A stretch of DNA of 64,000 nucleotides from Ventricola sp051883735. Its GTDB lineage: Bacteria; Bacillota; Clostridia; Christensenellales; Aristaeellaceae. The position numbers and the translations under genes are program-made. The stretch covers positions 1 to 64,000 of the forward strand of contig JBJEUH010000096.1 of NCBI GenBank assembly GCA_051883735.1. The letters are read 5' to 3'. Under the pieces are notes generated by a model. The model had not been told where the DNA came from. It made no database searches and saw only the letters and a program-made list of their open reading frames with translations. Of the stretch, positions 15,866-23,823 are shown in pieces (position 1 is the stretch's first letter; each line of letters begins with the position of its first letter).

Positions 15866-16942
15866 TCACACACCCGCCCTTTCCCGGTTCGCGCGAACCG
15901 TTCTGAGGAAATCGTCATACAACGCCGTCGTATCAAACGGCCCGCCCAGCCCCGAGGGGACAAACTGCACGGAGAACGCATCTTTGCCCTCATACACGAG
16001 GCCCTCGACGCTCCTGTCGTTCCAGTTGATGTGGCTGACGCGCACGCCCTCGGGCAGCGCATCGCCGCTGACCGTGTACAGGTGGCTCTGGCTGGTCACC
16101 GCGCAGGTGCCCGCCGCCAGGTCCTTGACCGGCTGGTTGCCGCCGTGGTGGCCAAAGCGCATCCGCTCCACCCGGCAGCCGCTGGCCAGCGCCATCATCA
16201 GGTGGCCAAGGCCCACGCCCATGACCGGCCTGCTGTCCATCAGGACCTTCACCGTCTCTACGATCTGCGGATAATCCTCCGGATTGCCCGGGCCCGCGGA
16301 GATCAGCACGCCGTCGCAGCCGCTCTCCAGGATCTCCTGCGCGCCGGTCAGCGCCGGGAAGACGGTCACCTGCGCGCCCTGCCTGACGATCCAGTCCGTC
16401 AGGCTCCGCGTCATGCCCAGGTCCAGCACCGCGACCCTCACGTCGCCCTCCGTGCTCACGTCATGGCGCTCCCTGCAGGACGCCTCGATCGCCTCGCCGT
16501 GCAGCGCAAACGCCCTGCACGCCGCAAAGTCCTCCTCCGCCGCCTCGCCGGCCACAATGCGGCCGCGCATCACGCCGTTGTCGCGGATGTGGCGGGTCAG
16601 CGCGCGGGTGTCCACGCCGCAGATGCCGGTCACGCCCTGCTCGTTCAGGAACTCGTCCAGCGTCTTTTTCATCTGCCAGTTGCTCGGCAGCTCGCACAGC
16701 TCGGACACGACCAGGCCGGCCGCCTGCACGTAGCCGCTCTCAAAGTCCAGATCATTGATGCCCACGTTGCCGATCAGCGGATACGTCATGCACACGATCT
16801 GCCCCCGATAGGCCGGATCGGTCAGCGTCTCCTGATAGCCGCACATGCCGGTCATGAAGACGACCTCGCCCGTCGCCGGCTGCGGATGGCCAAACAGGGT
16901 TCCTTCAAAGCGGGAACCATCTTCCAGAATCAAAGTTGCCAT
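15866..16942 (-). CDS. carA: Carbamoyl-phosphate synthase small subunit with a lost glutaminase triad
   Basis: 358 residues, normal length and clearly homologous to CarA from end to end (RFEGTLFGHPQPATGEVVF, GYQETLTDPAYRGQIV, FGHHGGNQPVKDL). Normally it hydrolyses glutamine and channels ammonia to CarB. Here the catalytic residues are replaced. The nucleophile block GICLGHQ reads GVGLGHL (Cys to Gly at 244, Gln to Leu at 248). The His-Glu block GHPEA reads FVPSG (His to Val at 328, Glu to Ser at 330). The glutamine-contacting QNHGF reads QSHLY (286-289), and the Ser of TDPSY is Ala44. I checked these at the codon level; the frame is intact and the gene is coupled to carB. Likely a structural subunit of an ammonia-using enzyme. 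The start at 16942 has GAAGGAGAG upstream. Confidence 0.93.
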   Translation of the reverse strand: MATLILEDGSRFEGTLFGHPQPATGEVVFMTGMCGYQETLTDPAYRGQIVCMTYPLIGNVGINDLDFESGYVQAAGLVVSELCELPSNWQMKKTLDEFLNEQGVTGICGVDTRALTRHIRDNGVMRGRIVAGEAAEEDFAACRAFALHGEAIEASCRERHDVSTEGDVRVAVLDLGMTRSLTDWIVRQGAQVTVFPALTGAQEILESGCDGVLISAGPGNPEDYPQIVETVKVLMDSRPVMGVGLGHLMMALASGCRVERMRFGHHGGNQPVKDLAAGTCAVTSQSHLYTVSGDALPEGVRVSHINWNDRSVEGLVYEGKDAFSVQFVPSGLGGPFDTTALYDDFLRTVRANRERAGV

Positions 16943-16989
16943 CGGATCTCTCCTTCTTTTGAAACACGATTCCTTTTCGGGCAAAAGAA

Positions 16990-17008
16990 AACCGCCAAAA
17001 AGGCGGTT
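16990..17008 (-). terminator. Attenuator hairpin in the carAB leader
   Basis: Stem AACCGCC/GGCGGTT with a five-base loop followed by TTTCTTTTGC, about 50 bases before the carA start. It stands between promoter and first gene, so it must act as a conditional terminator. Confidence 0.85.
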
Positions 17009-17009
17009 G

Positions 17010-17078
17010 TCATGCGCAATGAAAATGGAAACACGCGGCCAGCATGCATGCGCCTGCGGAATTCATCCCCCACATCAT
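17010..17078 (-). CDS. Possible carAB leader peptide (22 codons)
   Basis: A short ORF beginning MMWGMNSAGACM and ending CFHFHCA, with GGGAGG upstream. Its stop codon lies one base before the 5' arm of the attenuator hairpin, and the last codons are U-rich in RNA (UGUUUCCAUUUUCAUUGC). This is the arrangement of the E. coli pyrBI leader, where a ribosome closely following a UTP-starved polymerase prevents the terminator from folding. There is no run of Arg codons, so arginine-type attenuation is less likely. Expression is inferred. Confidence 0.5.
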   Translation of the reverse strand: MMWGMNSAGACMLAACFHFHCA

Positions 17079-17142
17079 CCTGACCGTTTCCTCCCATACG
17101 ATTCACTTTTGCCATCATCGGGCATCGTTGCCTTAATTGATT

Positions 17143-17171
17143 ATCATACAGGATGCGCCCGGTTCTGTCAA
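17143..17171 (-). promoter_or_regulatory. Promoter of carAB
   Basis: TTGACA (17171-17166), 17-base spacer, TATGAT (17148-17143). The TGA stop codon of the upstream acyltransferase gene is part of the -35 hexamer. Confidence 0.85.
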
Positions 17172-18202
17172 GGAGAAATTCTCCTCCTGCCCCGCGCGCA
17201 CCGCCAGACGGCCCGGATGCCCTGCGCCGCGGCATGGACAAGCGCGGCGATGCCCACCACGACCACGATGCGGTTCATCCAGCAAAGCCACCAGCTTTCA
17301 CGAGCCCACCAGCCCATGAAATAGTCGTCCAGATGGTGCACGAAGAACACCGGCAGGCTGATGCGTCCCACGAAGGCCAGCGGCGCGCAGAGGGCGTCGC
17401 ACCCGTCCAGCCGCTGCATCAGCGCGCAGACGACGGCGCTCGCGCAGAGACTCACGGGAATGCCCAGCCCGTAGCGACCGTACCGATGAATCGCCATGTC
17501 GATCCGCACGCCCTGCCATAGCCCCAGCGCCCACACGAGCGCCGCTGCAAGCAGCGCGCCGCGCCTTACGCGCGGGTTCAGCCCGTCCAGCCGGCGCAGC
17601 TGCTCGCCCGCGCACAGGAACAGCACGGAAACCATCGCCAGCTCCAGGCTCTGGGGAAGATACGCCGCCGTTCCGATGGCGAGGCCCGCCGCCGAAACCA
17701 GCACGCAGGCCGGCACGGCAAGCCTTTTGAACGCCATGCGCAGGACGTCAAAGAGCAGCCGTCCCCAAAACAGCGCGAACAGAAACCACGGAATGCCCAG
17801 CGCCGGCCTGCCGTTCACGCTCTGTGCCCCGGCCCAGAACAGCTGCAGGATCGCCCGCTTCTCCAGGCCGATCAGCCTGCCAGCGCTCAGGTTCCCCTCG
17901 AGGAGGCAAAGGTAGACCATCAGGCCCATCTGGACCACGGCGCACGGCACGATCAGCTGAAAAAAGCTGCGCACGTGCCGCCGCCAGAACGCCCGGGCGT
18001 CGCGCACGGGGCGCGAGGCATAGCCGGAGATCACGAAGAACAGCGGCAGGTGAAACGTATACAGCGCGCCGATCACCGTCTCATTGCCCGGCACCGTGTG
18101 CCCGATCATCACCAGCAGCATCGCCAGTCCCCGCACCGCATCCAGCCAGCGCAGGCGGCTGCCCGTCTGTCCGGGCCGCCGGTTATCCATACTCTTCTGC
18201 AT
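17168..18202 (-). CDS. Acyltransferase 3 family membrane protein
   Basis: 344 residues, about ten membrane segments. Family marks: RLRWLDAVRGLAMLLVMIGH at the start (R..D..RG.A...V...H, with the catalytic His of the OafA/NodX type), FHLPLFFVISGY and a late VGRISLPVFFVHH. Such enzymes acetylate sugars of surface or secreted glycans at the membrane. It follows the HD gene after ten bases. The glycan target is unknown. Confidence 0.85.
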   Translation of the reverse strand: MQKSMDNRRPGQTGSRLRWLDAVRGLAMLLVMIGHTVPGNETVIGALYTFHLPLFFVISGYASRPVRDARAFWRRHVRSFFQLIVPCAVVQMGLMVYLCLLEGNLSAGRLIGLEKRAILQLFWAGAQSVNGRPALGIPWFLFALFWGRLLFDVLRMAFKRLAVPACVLVSAAGLAIGTAAYLPQSLELAMVSVLFLCAGEQLRRLDGLNPRVRRGALLAAALVWALGLWQGVRIDMAIHRYGRYGLGIPVSLCASAVVCALMQRLDGCDALCAPLAFVGRISLPVFFVHHLDDYFMGWWARESWWLCWMNRIVVVVGIAALVHAAAQGIRAVWRCARGRRRISP

Positions 18203-18212
18203 TCCTCATCCC

Positions 18213-18806
18213 TTATCCGGCGTACGCCGCTTTCTGCAGATGCGACGCGCCATCCTCTGAAAACACATATTCGATGTGCGCGTTCAGCTCGCGCCAGGCA
18301 GCCGTATCGCCCAGCTCGTCCTTGAGCAGCGACGCGCAGCTACGGTAATACCAGGCGTGCCTGCGCTTGTCGTGCTGATGGAACCGGGCGAACATGCCCT
18401 CTCCGTCCCGGTCAAAGTCCCTGTGAATCGCCCGCATGTTGCTCAGCTTGTCGCTGAGCGCGATGATCTTCGACGCGCGGCCGCTCCTGGCGATCTGCTC
18501 GATCGCGCTGCGCTTGCGCGCCTCCCAGGTCATGCGCGGATCGCCGCCGCGCTCCTGCGTCTCGCTGAGCACCAGCTCCGCCACGCGCGCGCCGAAGCGC
18601 TGCGCCAGCTCCTGCACGCTCACGCCGCAGTCCTCCATGACATCGTGCAGCACCGCCGCCGCGAGGATTTCCGGATCGTCGGTCAGCGTGGAGGCAATCG
18701 CCGCCACCTCCGCCGGATGCACGATGTACGGCACATTCGTGCCCTTTCTGAGCATCCCGTCATGGGCGCAGGCGGCAAAGATCATCGCTTCGGAAACGAG
18801 CGTCAT
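18213..18806 (-). CDS. HD-domain phosphohydrolase, small alarmone hydrolase-like
   Basis: 197 residues. The order His30-Pro, His54-Asp55, Glu58-Asp59 and SDKLSNMR (Asp119, Asn123) matches the hydrolase domain of RelA/SpoT and the stand-alone Mesh1-type enzymes that remove the 3'-pyrophosphate of (p)ppGpp. There is no synthetase or TGS domain. The start at 18806 is chosen because GAGGA lies six bases upstream; GTG at 18830 is open but less likely. It sits between dapF and the acyltransferase gene with tight spacing. The substrate is inferred from motifs only. Confidence 0.78.
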   Translation of the reverse strand: MTLVSEAMIFAACAHDGMLRKGTNVPYIVHPAEVAAIASTLTDDPEILAAAVLHDVMEDCGVSVQELAQRFGARVAELVLSETQERGGDPRMTWEARKRSAIEQIARSGRASKIIALSDKLSNMRAIHRDFDRDGEGMFARFHQHDKRRHAWYYRSCASLLKDELGDTAAWRELNAHIEYVFSEDGASHLQKAAYAG

Positions 18807-18826
18807 GGGCATTCCTCGCTTTCTGG

Positions 18827-19669
18827 TCACTTCTGCAGGTCGTATTCGCCGTCAAACACATGGGTCGCGGGGCCGGTCATGAACACATGCCCCGTGGCCT
18901 CGTCCCACTCATTGGCCAGTTCGCCGCCATCGAGCACGATGGCAGCCCGTCTGTCCGCCAGGCCGCAGAGATTCGCCGCCACCAGCGCCGCGCAGGAGCC
19001 GGTGCCGCAGGCCAGCGTGACGCCGCTGCCGCGCTCCCAGACGCGCATGCGCAAGCGATCCCGTGCCAGAACGTTGACAAACTCGATATTCGCTTTTTGG
19101 GGGAATGCCGGGTGCGTCTCCAGCGCCGGGCCGTAGCGGTTCAGGTCGAAGCCCTCCACCGGCTCGTCCAGGAAGATGACGCCGTGCGGATTGCCGGTCG
19201 ATACCGGCGTGATCTCAAACACGCGGCCCAGCGCCTCGATTTTTGCCCTTGTCACCACGCCCCGGCCCAGCAGGCAGGGCACCTGCTCGCAGTCGGTCTG
19301 CGGCGCGCCCATGTCCACGCGCACCGTGTCCACCCTGCCGTCCCTGAGCGTCATGTGCAGGGTCTTGACGCCGGCGAGCGTCTCCAGCGTCAAGACGGTC
19401 TTGTCCGTCATGCCGTGATCGTAGACATACTTGCCCACGCAGCGGCTCGCATTGCCGCACATCTCGCTCTGCGAGCCGTCGGCATTGTACATGAGCATTT
19501 TGAAATCCGCCACATCGCTCGGGCAGATGAGCACCAGGCCGTCGCTGCCGACGCCGAAGTGCCTGTCGCTGACGGCGATCGCCAGCGCGCGCGGATCGTC
19601 GATCCGCTCCTCAAACGCATTGACATAGACATAATCGTTGCCAAGGCCATGCATTTTGGTAAACCTCAT
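18827..19669 (-). CDS. dapF: Diaminopimelate epimerase
   Basis: 280 residues. Converts LL- to meso-diaminopimelate for lysine and peptidoglycan. The two catalytic cysteines are visible in duplicated folds: Cys71 in GSQSEMCGNASRC and the second in TLACGTGSCAALVA. FTKMHGLGNDYVYVN is the standard start. The ribosome-binding site is weak (GGAAG). It lies 90 bp after the PIG-L gene and about 20 bp before the HD gene, probably in one transcript. Confidence 0.95.
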   Translation of the reverse strand: MRFTKMHGLGNDYVYVNAFEERIDDPRALAIAVSDRHFGVGSDGLVLICPSDVADFKMLMYNADGSQSEMCGNASRCVGKYVYDHGMTDKTVLTLETLAGVKTLHMTLRDGRVDTVRVDMGAPQTDCEQVPCLLGRGVVTRAKIEALGRVFEITPVSTGNPHGVIFLDEPVEGFDLNRYGPALETHPAFPQKANIEFVNVLARDRLRMRVWERGSGVTLACGTGSCAALVAANLCGLADRRAAIVLDGGELANEWDEATGHVFMTGPATHVFDGEYDLQK

Positions 19670-19759
19670 GCCACGCTTCCATCCCTTTCCACGCTCTGCG
19701 GCTGGATTCTGACCCTATTCGCGCCGCCGCTCCGCGCTTTGCCGGACCGGTTCACGCGC

Positions 19760-20932
19760 TCATCTTGAAATGTGCTCAAAGAAGTCGTCCTTCGCCTGAT
19801 CCTCGCCCACCGCGGAATAGGCCAGGCCGAACACCGCATTGTCATACGGCCCGAAATCCTCCACGCGGTAATCCGTCCTCCGCTGGGAAACATGGCAGGC
19901 AAACGCCGCCTCCGCCATGTCAAACGCGGTCCTCCCGCCAAAGGCCGCAAGCGGCGCGCGCCAGTCCATGCGGATGCGTCCCGCCTCATACAGGTGCAGA
20001 TACAGCTTCTTCACCTGCCAGGGCTCCTCATACGCCAGCTGCTCGTCCTGCCAGGCGGCGTCCGCCGCCAGGTCGATGCAGCGCAGCGCGGCGTCGGCCG
20101 CCGCCTTGTGCGCGCCATGCCCGTATTCGCCGTTCACGTCGTGCGTCACCACGACCTCCGGCCGGTAGCGCCGGTACAGCCCGGCCACATAGCGCAGCAC
20201 ACGGCTCTCCTTCCAGCCCTTCTCCTGGTATAGATCGCGCAGATACACCTTGTAGCGGTCCGGGAACGGCCCCAGGTCGGGATAATGGCGCACGCCGCAC
20301 AGCCACAGCCCGTCCAGCAGCTCCAGCTTCCGGTACGGCGTGGCCGGCACCAGATAGGCCACCTGCACCTCCATCTGCCGCTCGCCCGCGTAGTATGGGA
20401 TCGTGCCGCCCATGAAGAGCATCTCGTCATCCGGGTGCGCAGCCAGCACCAGCAGGTCCGCGTCCTCGCACGGCGCCTCCCAGCGCTGCACCCAATCGGG
20501 CGTCCCGCCGTCCGCAAAGACATGCAGCTCCGCGACCGACAGGCGCGCGCCGCTTTCCCCGGGCAGAATCCGGATCTCCTGCGCGCCCTGCGGAAGCGCC
20601 GCATAGCCGGCCAGGTATGCCGTCTCGCAGGAGGCCGCCTTCACCCATTCGCCCGCGGCGTCCCGCACCTGCACCTCAAAGGCGCAGCCGTATTCATAGA
20701 ACTGCAGGTACACGCCGTGAACGGCCTCGCCCTGCGGCGCCCTCACCCTGAGCGTGCCGCCGGCAGGCCCGAACCAGAAGGTATCGTATCTGCCGTCGCA
20801 CATCTGCTCAGCATTCTTCCACGAGGTGCCGGAAATCACACACGCCGCCGTGATGTCCCGCGCCGCCTCGGCCAGCGCGCAGCCTGCTCCCATCAGCAGA
20901 CAGCAGATGAGTACACCGATGATTCTTTTCAC
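19760..20932 (-). CDS. Secreted PIG-L (LmbE-like) deacetylase with N-terminal carbohydrate-binding-like domain
   Basis: 390 residues from a GTG start with GGGTGAG upstream. A signal peptide (about residues 1-21) is followed by an F5/8-type (discoidin-like) beta-sandwich region (about 25-140: AEQMCDGRYDTFWF, VHGVYLQFYEYG, LSVAELHVFADGG). The PIG-L domain then has AHPDDE (165-170) and HDVNGEYGHGAHK (His264, His272, His275), the zinc ligands and catalytic Asp of N-acetylglucosamine deacetylases. It probably removes acetyl groups from amino-sugars of wall or external glycans. Exact substrate unknown. Confidence 0.82.
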   Translation of the reverse strand: MKRIIGVLICCLLMGAGCALAEAARDITAACVISGTSWKNAEQMCDGRYDTFWFGPAGGTLRVRAPQGEAVHGVYLQFYEYGCAFEVQVRDAAGEWVKAASCETAYLAGYAALPQGAQEIRILPGESGARLSVAELHVFADGGTPDWVQRWEAPCEDADLLVLAAHPDDEMLFMGGTIPYYAGERQMEVQVAYLVPATPYRKLELLDGLWLCGVRHYPDLGPFPDRYKVYLRDLYQEKGWKESRVLRYVAGLYRRYRPEVVVTHDVNGEYGHGAHKAAADAALRCIDLAADAAWQDEQLAYEEPWQVKKLYLHLYEAGRIRMDWRAPLAAFGGRTAFDMAEAAFACHVSQRRTDYRVEDFGPYDNAVFGLAYSAVGEDQAKDDFFEHISR

Positions 20933-20944
20933 ATGCTCACCCGG

Positions 20945-20990
20945 CCCTTGATATGATGGTTCATTATATCACATCGCAGGAAAAAAGCCC
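20945..20990 (-). promoter_or_regulatory. Promoter of the PIG-L-dapF-HD-acyltransferase unit
   Basis: On the minus strand TGATATAAT forms an extended -10 box about 35 bases before the GTG start. There is no good -35 hexamer at standard spacing. Confidence 0.6.
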
Positions 20991-21036
20991 AGCGTCTATG
21001 CAAAGTATCCCGCCGCCGTCTCAAAAAAGACGCGCG

Positions 21037-21501
21037 TCATTTTTCTCCCGCCAGGTATGCCAGAATCTCCGCCGCGTTGGTATCCGGCTTCACCCTGGGC
21101 ATCACCTTTTCGATCACGCCCTGCTCGTCGATGACAAACGTCGTGCGCACGACGCCCATGCTGACCTTGCCGTAGTTCTTCTTCTCCTGCCAGACATCGT
21201 AGGCCTTGATCGCCTCCAGCTCCGGATCGGACAGCAGGATAAACGGCAGCTCGTACTTGGCCGCAAATTTGGCATGGGACGCGGCGGAGTCCTTGCTCAC
21301 GCCGATCACCACGACCTCCTGGGCCTTGAACGCCGCATAGCTGCCCGCAAACGCGCAAGCCTGGCGGGTACAGCCGGGCGTGTTGTCCCTGGGATAGAAG
21401 TACAGAACCACCTTTTTTCCGAGGAAATCGGACAGGGACACCGCCTGGCCCTCCTGATTGGTCAGGGTGAAGTCCGGGGCCTTAACGCCTTGTTCAAGCA
21501 T
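21037..21501 (-). CDS. bcp: Thiol peroxidase of the BCP/PrxQ type
   Basis: 154 residues. Reduces hydrogen peroxide and organic peroxides using thioredoxin. Peroxidatic Cys44 in YPRDNTPGCTRQAC with the resolving Cys49 five residues later, the BCP/PrxQ spacing. The APDFTLTNQEG and GVVRTTFVIDEQG blocks also fit. RBS AAGGAGAG. It is probably one of few oxygen defences seen in this anaerobe's window. No strong promoter was found in the gap before it (21502-21625). Confidence 0.94.
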   Translation of the reverse strand: MLEQGVKAPDFTLTNQEGQAVSLSDFLGKKVVLYFYPRDNTPGCTRQACAFAGSYAAFKAQEVVVIGVSKDSAASHAKFAAKYELPFILLSDPELEAIKAYDVWQEKKNYGKVSMGVVRTTFVIDEQGVIEKVMPRVKPDTNAAEILAYLAGEK

Positions 21502-21625
21502 AGCATTCTCTCCTTATCGCATATGGTTTTGGATTCATTTCTGCCCGAGCGGGCGGATTTCCTCCCTCTTCGTCCGCCTGTTCTCTCTTTTTCTTGTCCG
21601 GCTGCGCAGGAATCCGGTCAAAAAA

Positions 21626-21663
21626 CAGGCGGATGCATGGACATTCGCCATGCGATTCGCCTG
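21626..21663 (-). terminator. Terminator after the oxidoreductase remnant
   Basis: Stem AACAGGCG/CGCCTGTT with a long partly paired loop, followed on the minus strand by TTTT. It closes the yesM-yesN-heparinase transcript. Confidence 0.7.
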
Positions 21664-21669
21664 TTCTTC

Positions 21670-21816
21670 CTATCGGATATACGCGCCCTGCTGTTCCGGT
21701 CTCTGCCGAAGGCGCTGCGCATCGACCCCGTCGGGCCGGCATCCGCTTTCACGGCCAGCGACTGCCGCCATGGAGCCCGCAATGCCGCAGCCCATGACCA
21801 CAATATCCGCCTGCAT
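21670..21816 (-). pseudogene. Truncated FAD-dependent oxidoreductase remnant
   Basis: A 48-codon ORF with a good ribosome-binding site (AGGAAGGA) 22 bp after the heparinase-like gene. Its first 20 residues, MQADIVVMGCGIAGSMAAVA, are the Rossmann beta-alpha-beta (GxGxxG at 9-14) that starts FAD-dependent oxidoreductases. After that the homology stops and the frame ends after a low-complexity Arg/Gln-rich tail. The rest of a gene of several hundred codons is missing, with the operon terminator right behind, so this looks like a deletion remnant. Confidence 0.65.
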
Positions 21817-21837
21817 GCCGTTCCTTCCTCTTTCCCT

Positions 21838-23823
21838 TTACAGCTCGATCACCCGCGCGCTTCCGTCGCGATGGTTCACCCGGATGCGAAGGTCGTCGCC
21901 CGCGCGCTCAAAACCAACATTCTGCACAACGCCCTCGCCGCGGCTCGTCTCGATGACGTGGGCGAACGTCGCATGCTCGCCGCGCGCGCGCTCGATGATG
22001 TACGCCAGATCGGTGTACGAGGGATTGCCCGGCCCGACGCCCATCAGGCGCTCGCCGCCGAACGCCGCGCAGAAGACGCGCGTCGTCCCCTCATCCTGCT
22101 CGATGGTCTGCACGCTGTCCGCCGCGCCGTCCTCGCGCGTCACATCATGGATGTACTTGTAGGGCTTTTTGTCGGACAGGCGCCGAACCGGCTGCTCCTG
22201 CGCCCGTGCACGGCGCGTGCCCGGCAGGTGCAGCACCCAGTCGATCGTCCGCCCGCCCTCGACGTTCTCCACATCGAAGCGCTCCGCAAAGTAGTCCGGC
22301 GTCCAGGCGATGCGGCGCGTCATCCTCACATGGCGGTACGCCTCCTCGTCCCACTGGACGATCGTGAACGTATCCGGCATTTCAAACGGCGCGTTCCAGT
22401 CGCACACCGCCTCCACATACGTCACGCCGTCCCGCTGCTCAAAGCGGGTCAGGACGGCATTGGCGGGCGACTGGTTCTCCTCGCCGATGACGACCGTGTT
22501 GTGCGAGCCGGTGTTCTTGTAGTAATCGTAGTGCATCACGGCGCCGTAGCCGGTCGTGCCCATGTCGTGCGCGGCCTGCGCGCCCAGCGCATAGCAGCTG
22601 ATCCCCAGCCGGTCGTAGTGATCGTGCTCGCCGCCATACCGGTCGTGCTTGAAGAGCAGGAAACGCCCGTCCTGCGCGCGCAGCAGCGTGTGCCCGCTGT
22701 GCCCTGGCGCGGGATGCGCCTGCGCAGGCGGCTCGATCGCCGGGCAGGGCGGCAGCTCGTCCACGCCGTAGATGACGGCCTCCAGGTTGTCGCGCTTCTG
22801 CGTCCTGTACGCCAGGTGCAGCATGTAAAGCATCTTCTCCTCCCGGAGCTCCCGGTAGGTGAACTCATAGAGCTGAAGCATCGACCCGACATGCCCGTAG
22901 TTGGTGTCGCCCAGCATCGGCAGGCTGCCGTCCGGCTGCACATAGTCAAACGCGAAGTTCATCATCCTCGTGTAGTTCGGATGATGAATATGGCTGTACT
23001 TCGTATTGAGCGCAAACTTCTCATAGGCCAGGAAGCTGGTCAGCGCATAGAAGTGATAGCCGAAGCTCCCCTCAAACCACATGCCGTTTTCCAGCATGCC
23101 GTTCTCCAGCTGGTACAGCAGGCCGTACGGCGTATGCAGCGCAAAGTCGACCATGTCCTCCCGGTCAAAGAGCATGCCGATGATGGCGATCGCCGAATTG
23201 ATGATGACCTCGTGGTTGTGCAGCTGATTGTGCCTGTGCTCCATGAGGAACTGCGCGCCGGGGATGAACATGTCCTCGCGCATGCGCGCCTGCTCCTGCC
23301 CGGTCAGCGTCTCGCGCACGAGATCAAACGCGATGGCCAGATTGCGCTGGAAATTCGCCTCGTCGAGCGTCTGTGCGCCGGAGCGCCCCGGCCCGTTGTA
23401 GGGGATATCGCCGTGCACCTCGTAGTTGGGGTAGTTCTTCGCGTATTCCGCGAGGATATCCCGTGCCTTGTTCGCGTAGGCCGGCTCGCCGGTCATCGCA
23501 TACAGCCAGCCCAGCGTCACTGCGCCGTTGTAGTTGCGCGCATTGACAAGCCCCCACCAGCTGCTGTCATACGGCTCGCCGGTAAACACCTCGCCGCACT
23601 TCGGGCATCGGTGATGTGCCCCGTCGTGCCAGTCAAACGCGAGCTGCACGGAGCAGTGCGGGCAGTAATAATACAGCGTCCAGTTCGCAATGCCGGAGGT
23701 CGGGACATGAACCGGCTCCTCCATCAGCGTCCTCACGCTCTCCTTCATGGACGCAACCAGATCCGGGCGCTTCTTCGCCCGCTCGCGGAGCTCTTCCCGC
23801 TGCCGCACTGTCAGCTGAATCAT
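21838..23823 (-). CDS. Heparinase II/III-like (alginate lyase superfamily) protein
   Basis: 661 residues. An N-terminal Cys pair set (YYYCPHCSVQLAFDWHDG then HRCPKCGEVF) forms a metal-binding ribbon found in some of these lyases. An alpha/alpha-toroid follows (about 90-380) with HNHEVIINSAIAIIG and ENGMWFEGSFGYHFYAL carrying the catalytic-region Asn/His/Tyr, then the heparinase II/III beta-sheet domain (FKHDRYGGEHDHYDRLG, NTGSHNTVVIG). No signal peptide, so it probably degrades imported uronic-acid oligosaccharides in the cytoplasm. It overlaps the yesN stop by four bases. The start at 23823 follows AAAGGAGGAACT. Confidence 0.85.
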   Translation of the reverse strand: MIQLTVRQREELRERAKKRPDLVASMKESVRTLMEEPVHVPTSGIANWTLYYYCPHCSVQLAFDWHDGAHHRCPKCGEVFTGEPYDSSWWGLVNARNYNGAVTLGWLYAMTGEPAYANKARDILAEYAKNYPNYEVHGDIPYNGPGRSGAQTLDEANFQRNLAIAFDLVRETLTGQEQARMREDMFIPGAQFLMEHRHNQLHNHEVIINSAIAIIGMLFDREDMVDFALHTPYGLLYQLENGMLENGMWFEGSFGYHFYALTSFLAYEKFALNTKYSHIHHPNYTRMMNFAFDYVQPDGSLPMLGDTNYGHVGSMLQLYEFTYRELREEKMLYMLHLAYRTQKRDNLEAVIYGVDELPPCPAIEPPAQAHPAPGHSGHTLLRAQDGRFLLFKHDRYGGEHDHYDRLGISCYALGAQAAHDMGTTGYGAVMHYDYYKNTGSHNTVVIGEENQSPANAVLTRFEQRDGVTYVEAVCDWNAPFEMPDTFTIVQWDEEAYRHVRMTRRIAWTPDYFAERFDVENVEGGRTIDWVLHLPGTRRARAQEQPVRRLSDKKPYKYIHDVTREDGAADSVQTIEQDEGTTRVFCAAFGGERLMGVGPGNPSYTDLAYIIERARGEHATFAHVIETSRGEGVVQNVGFERAGDDLRIRVNHRDGSARVIEL

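Noticed and set aside
12603..16274. A 1223-codon open frame on the plus strand opposite carAB
   Set aside because: It is the antisense shadow of G+C-rich carB/carA codons, His/Arg/Ala-rich with no recognisable motif or ribosome-binding site.
16943..17142. PyrR-binding leader or ArgR boxes upstream of carA
   Set aside because: The conserved PyrR loop sequence was not found and no convincing ARG box palindrome is present; the small ORF plus terminator explains the leader better.
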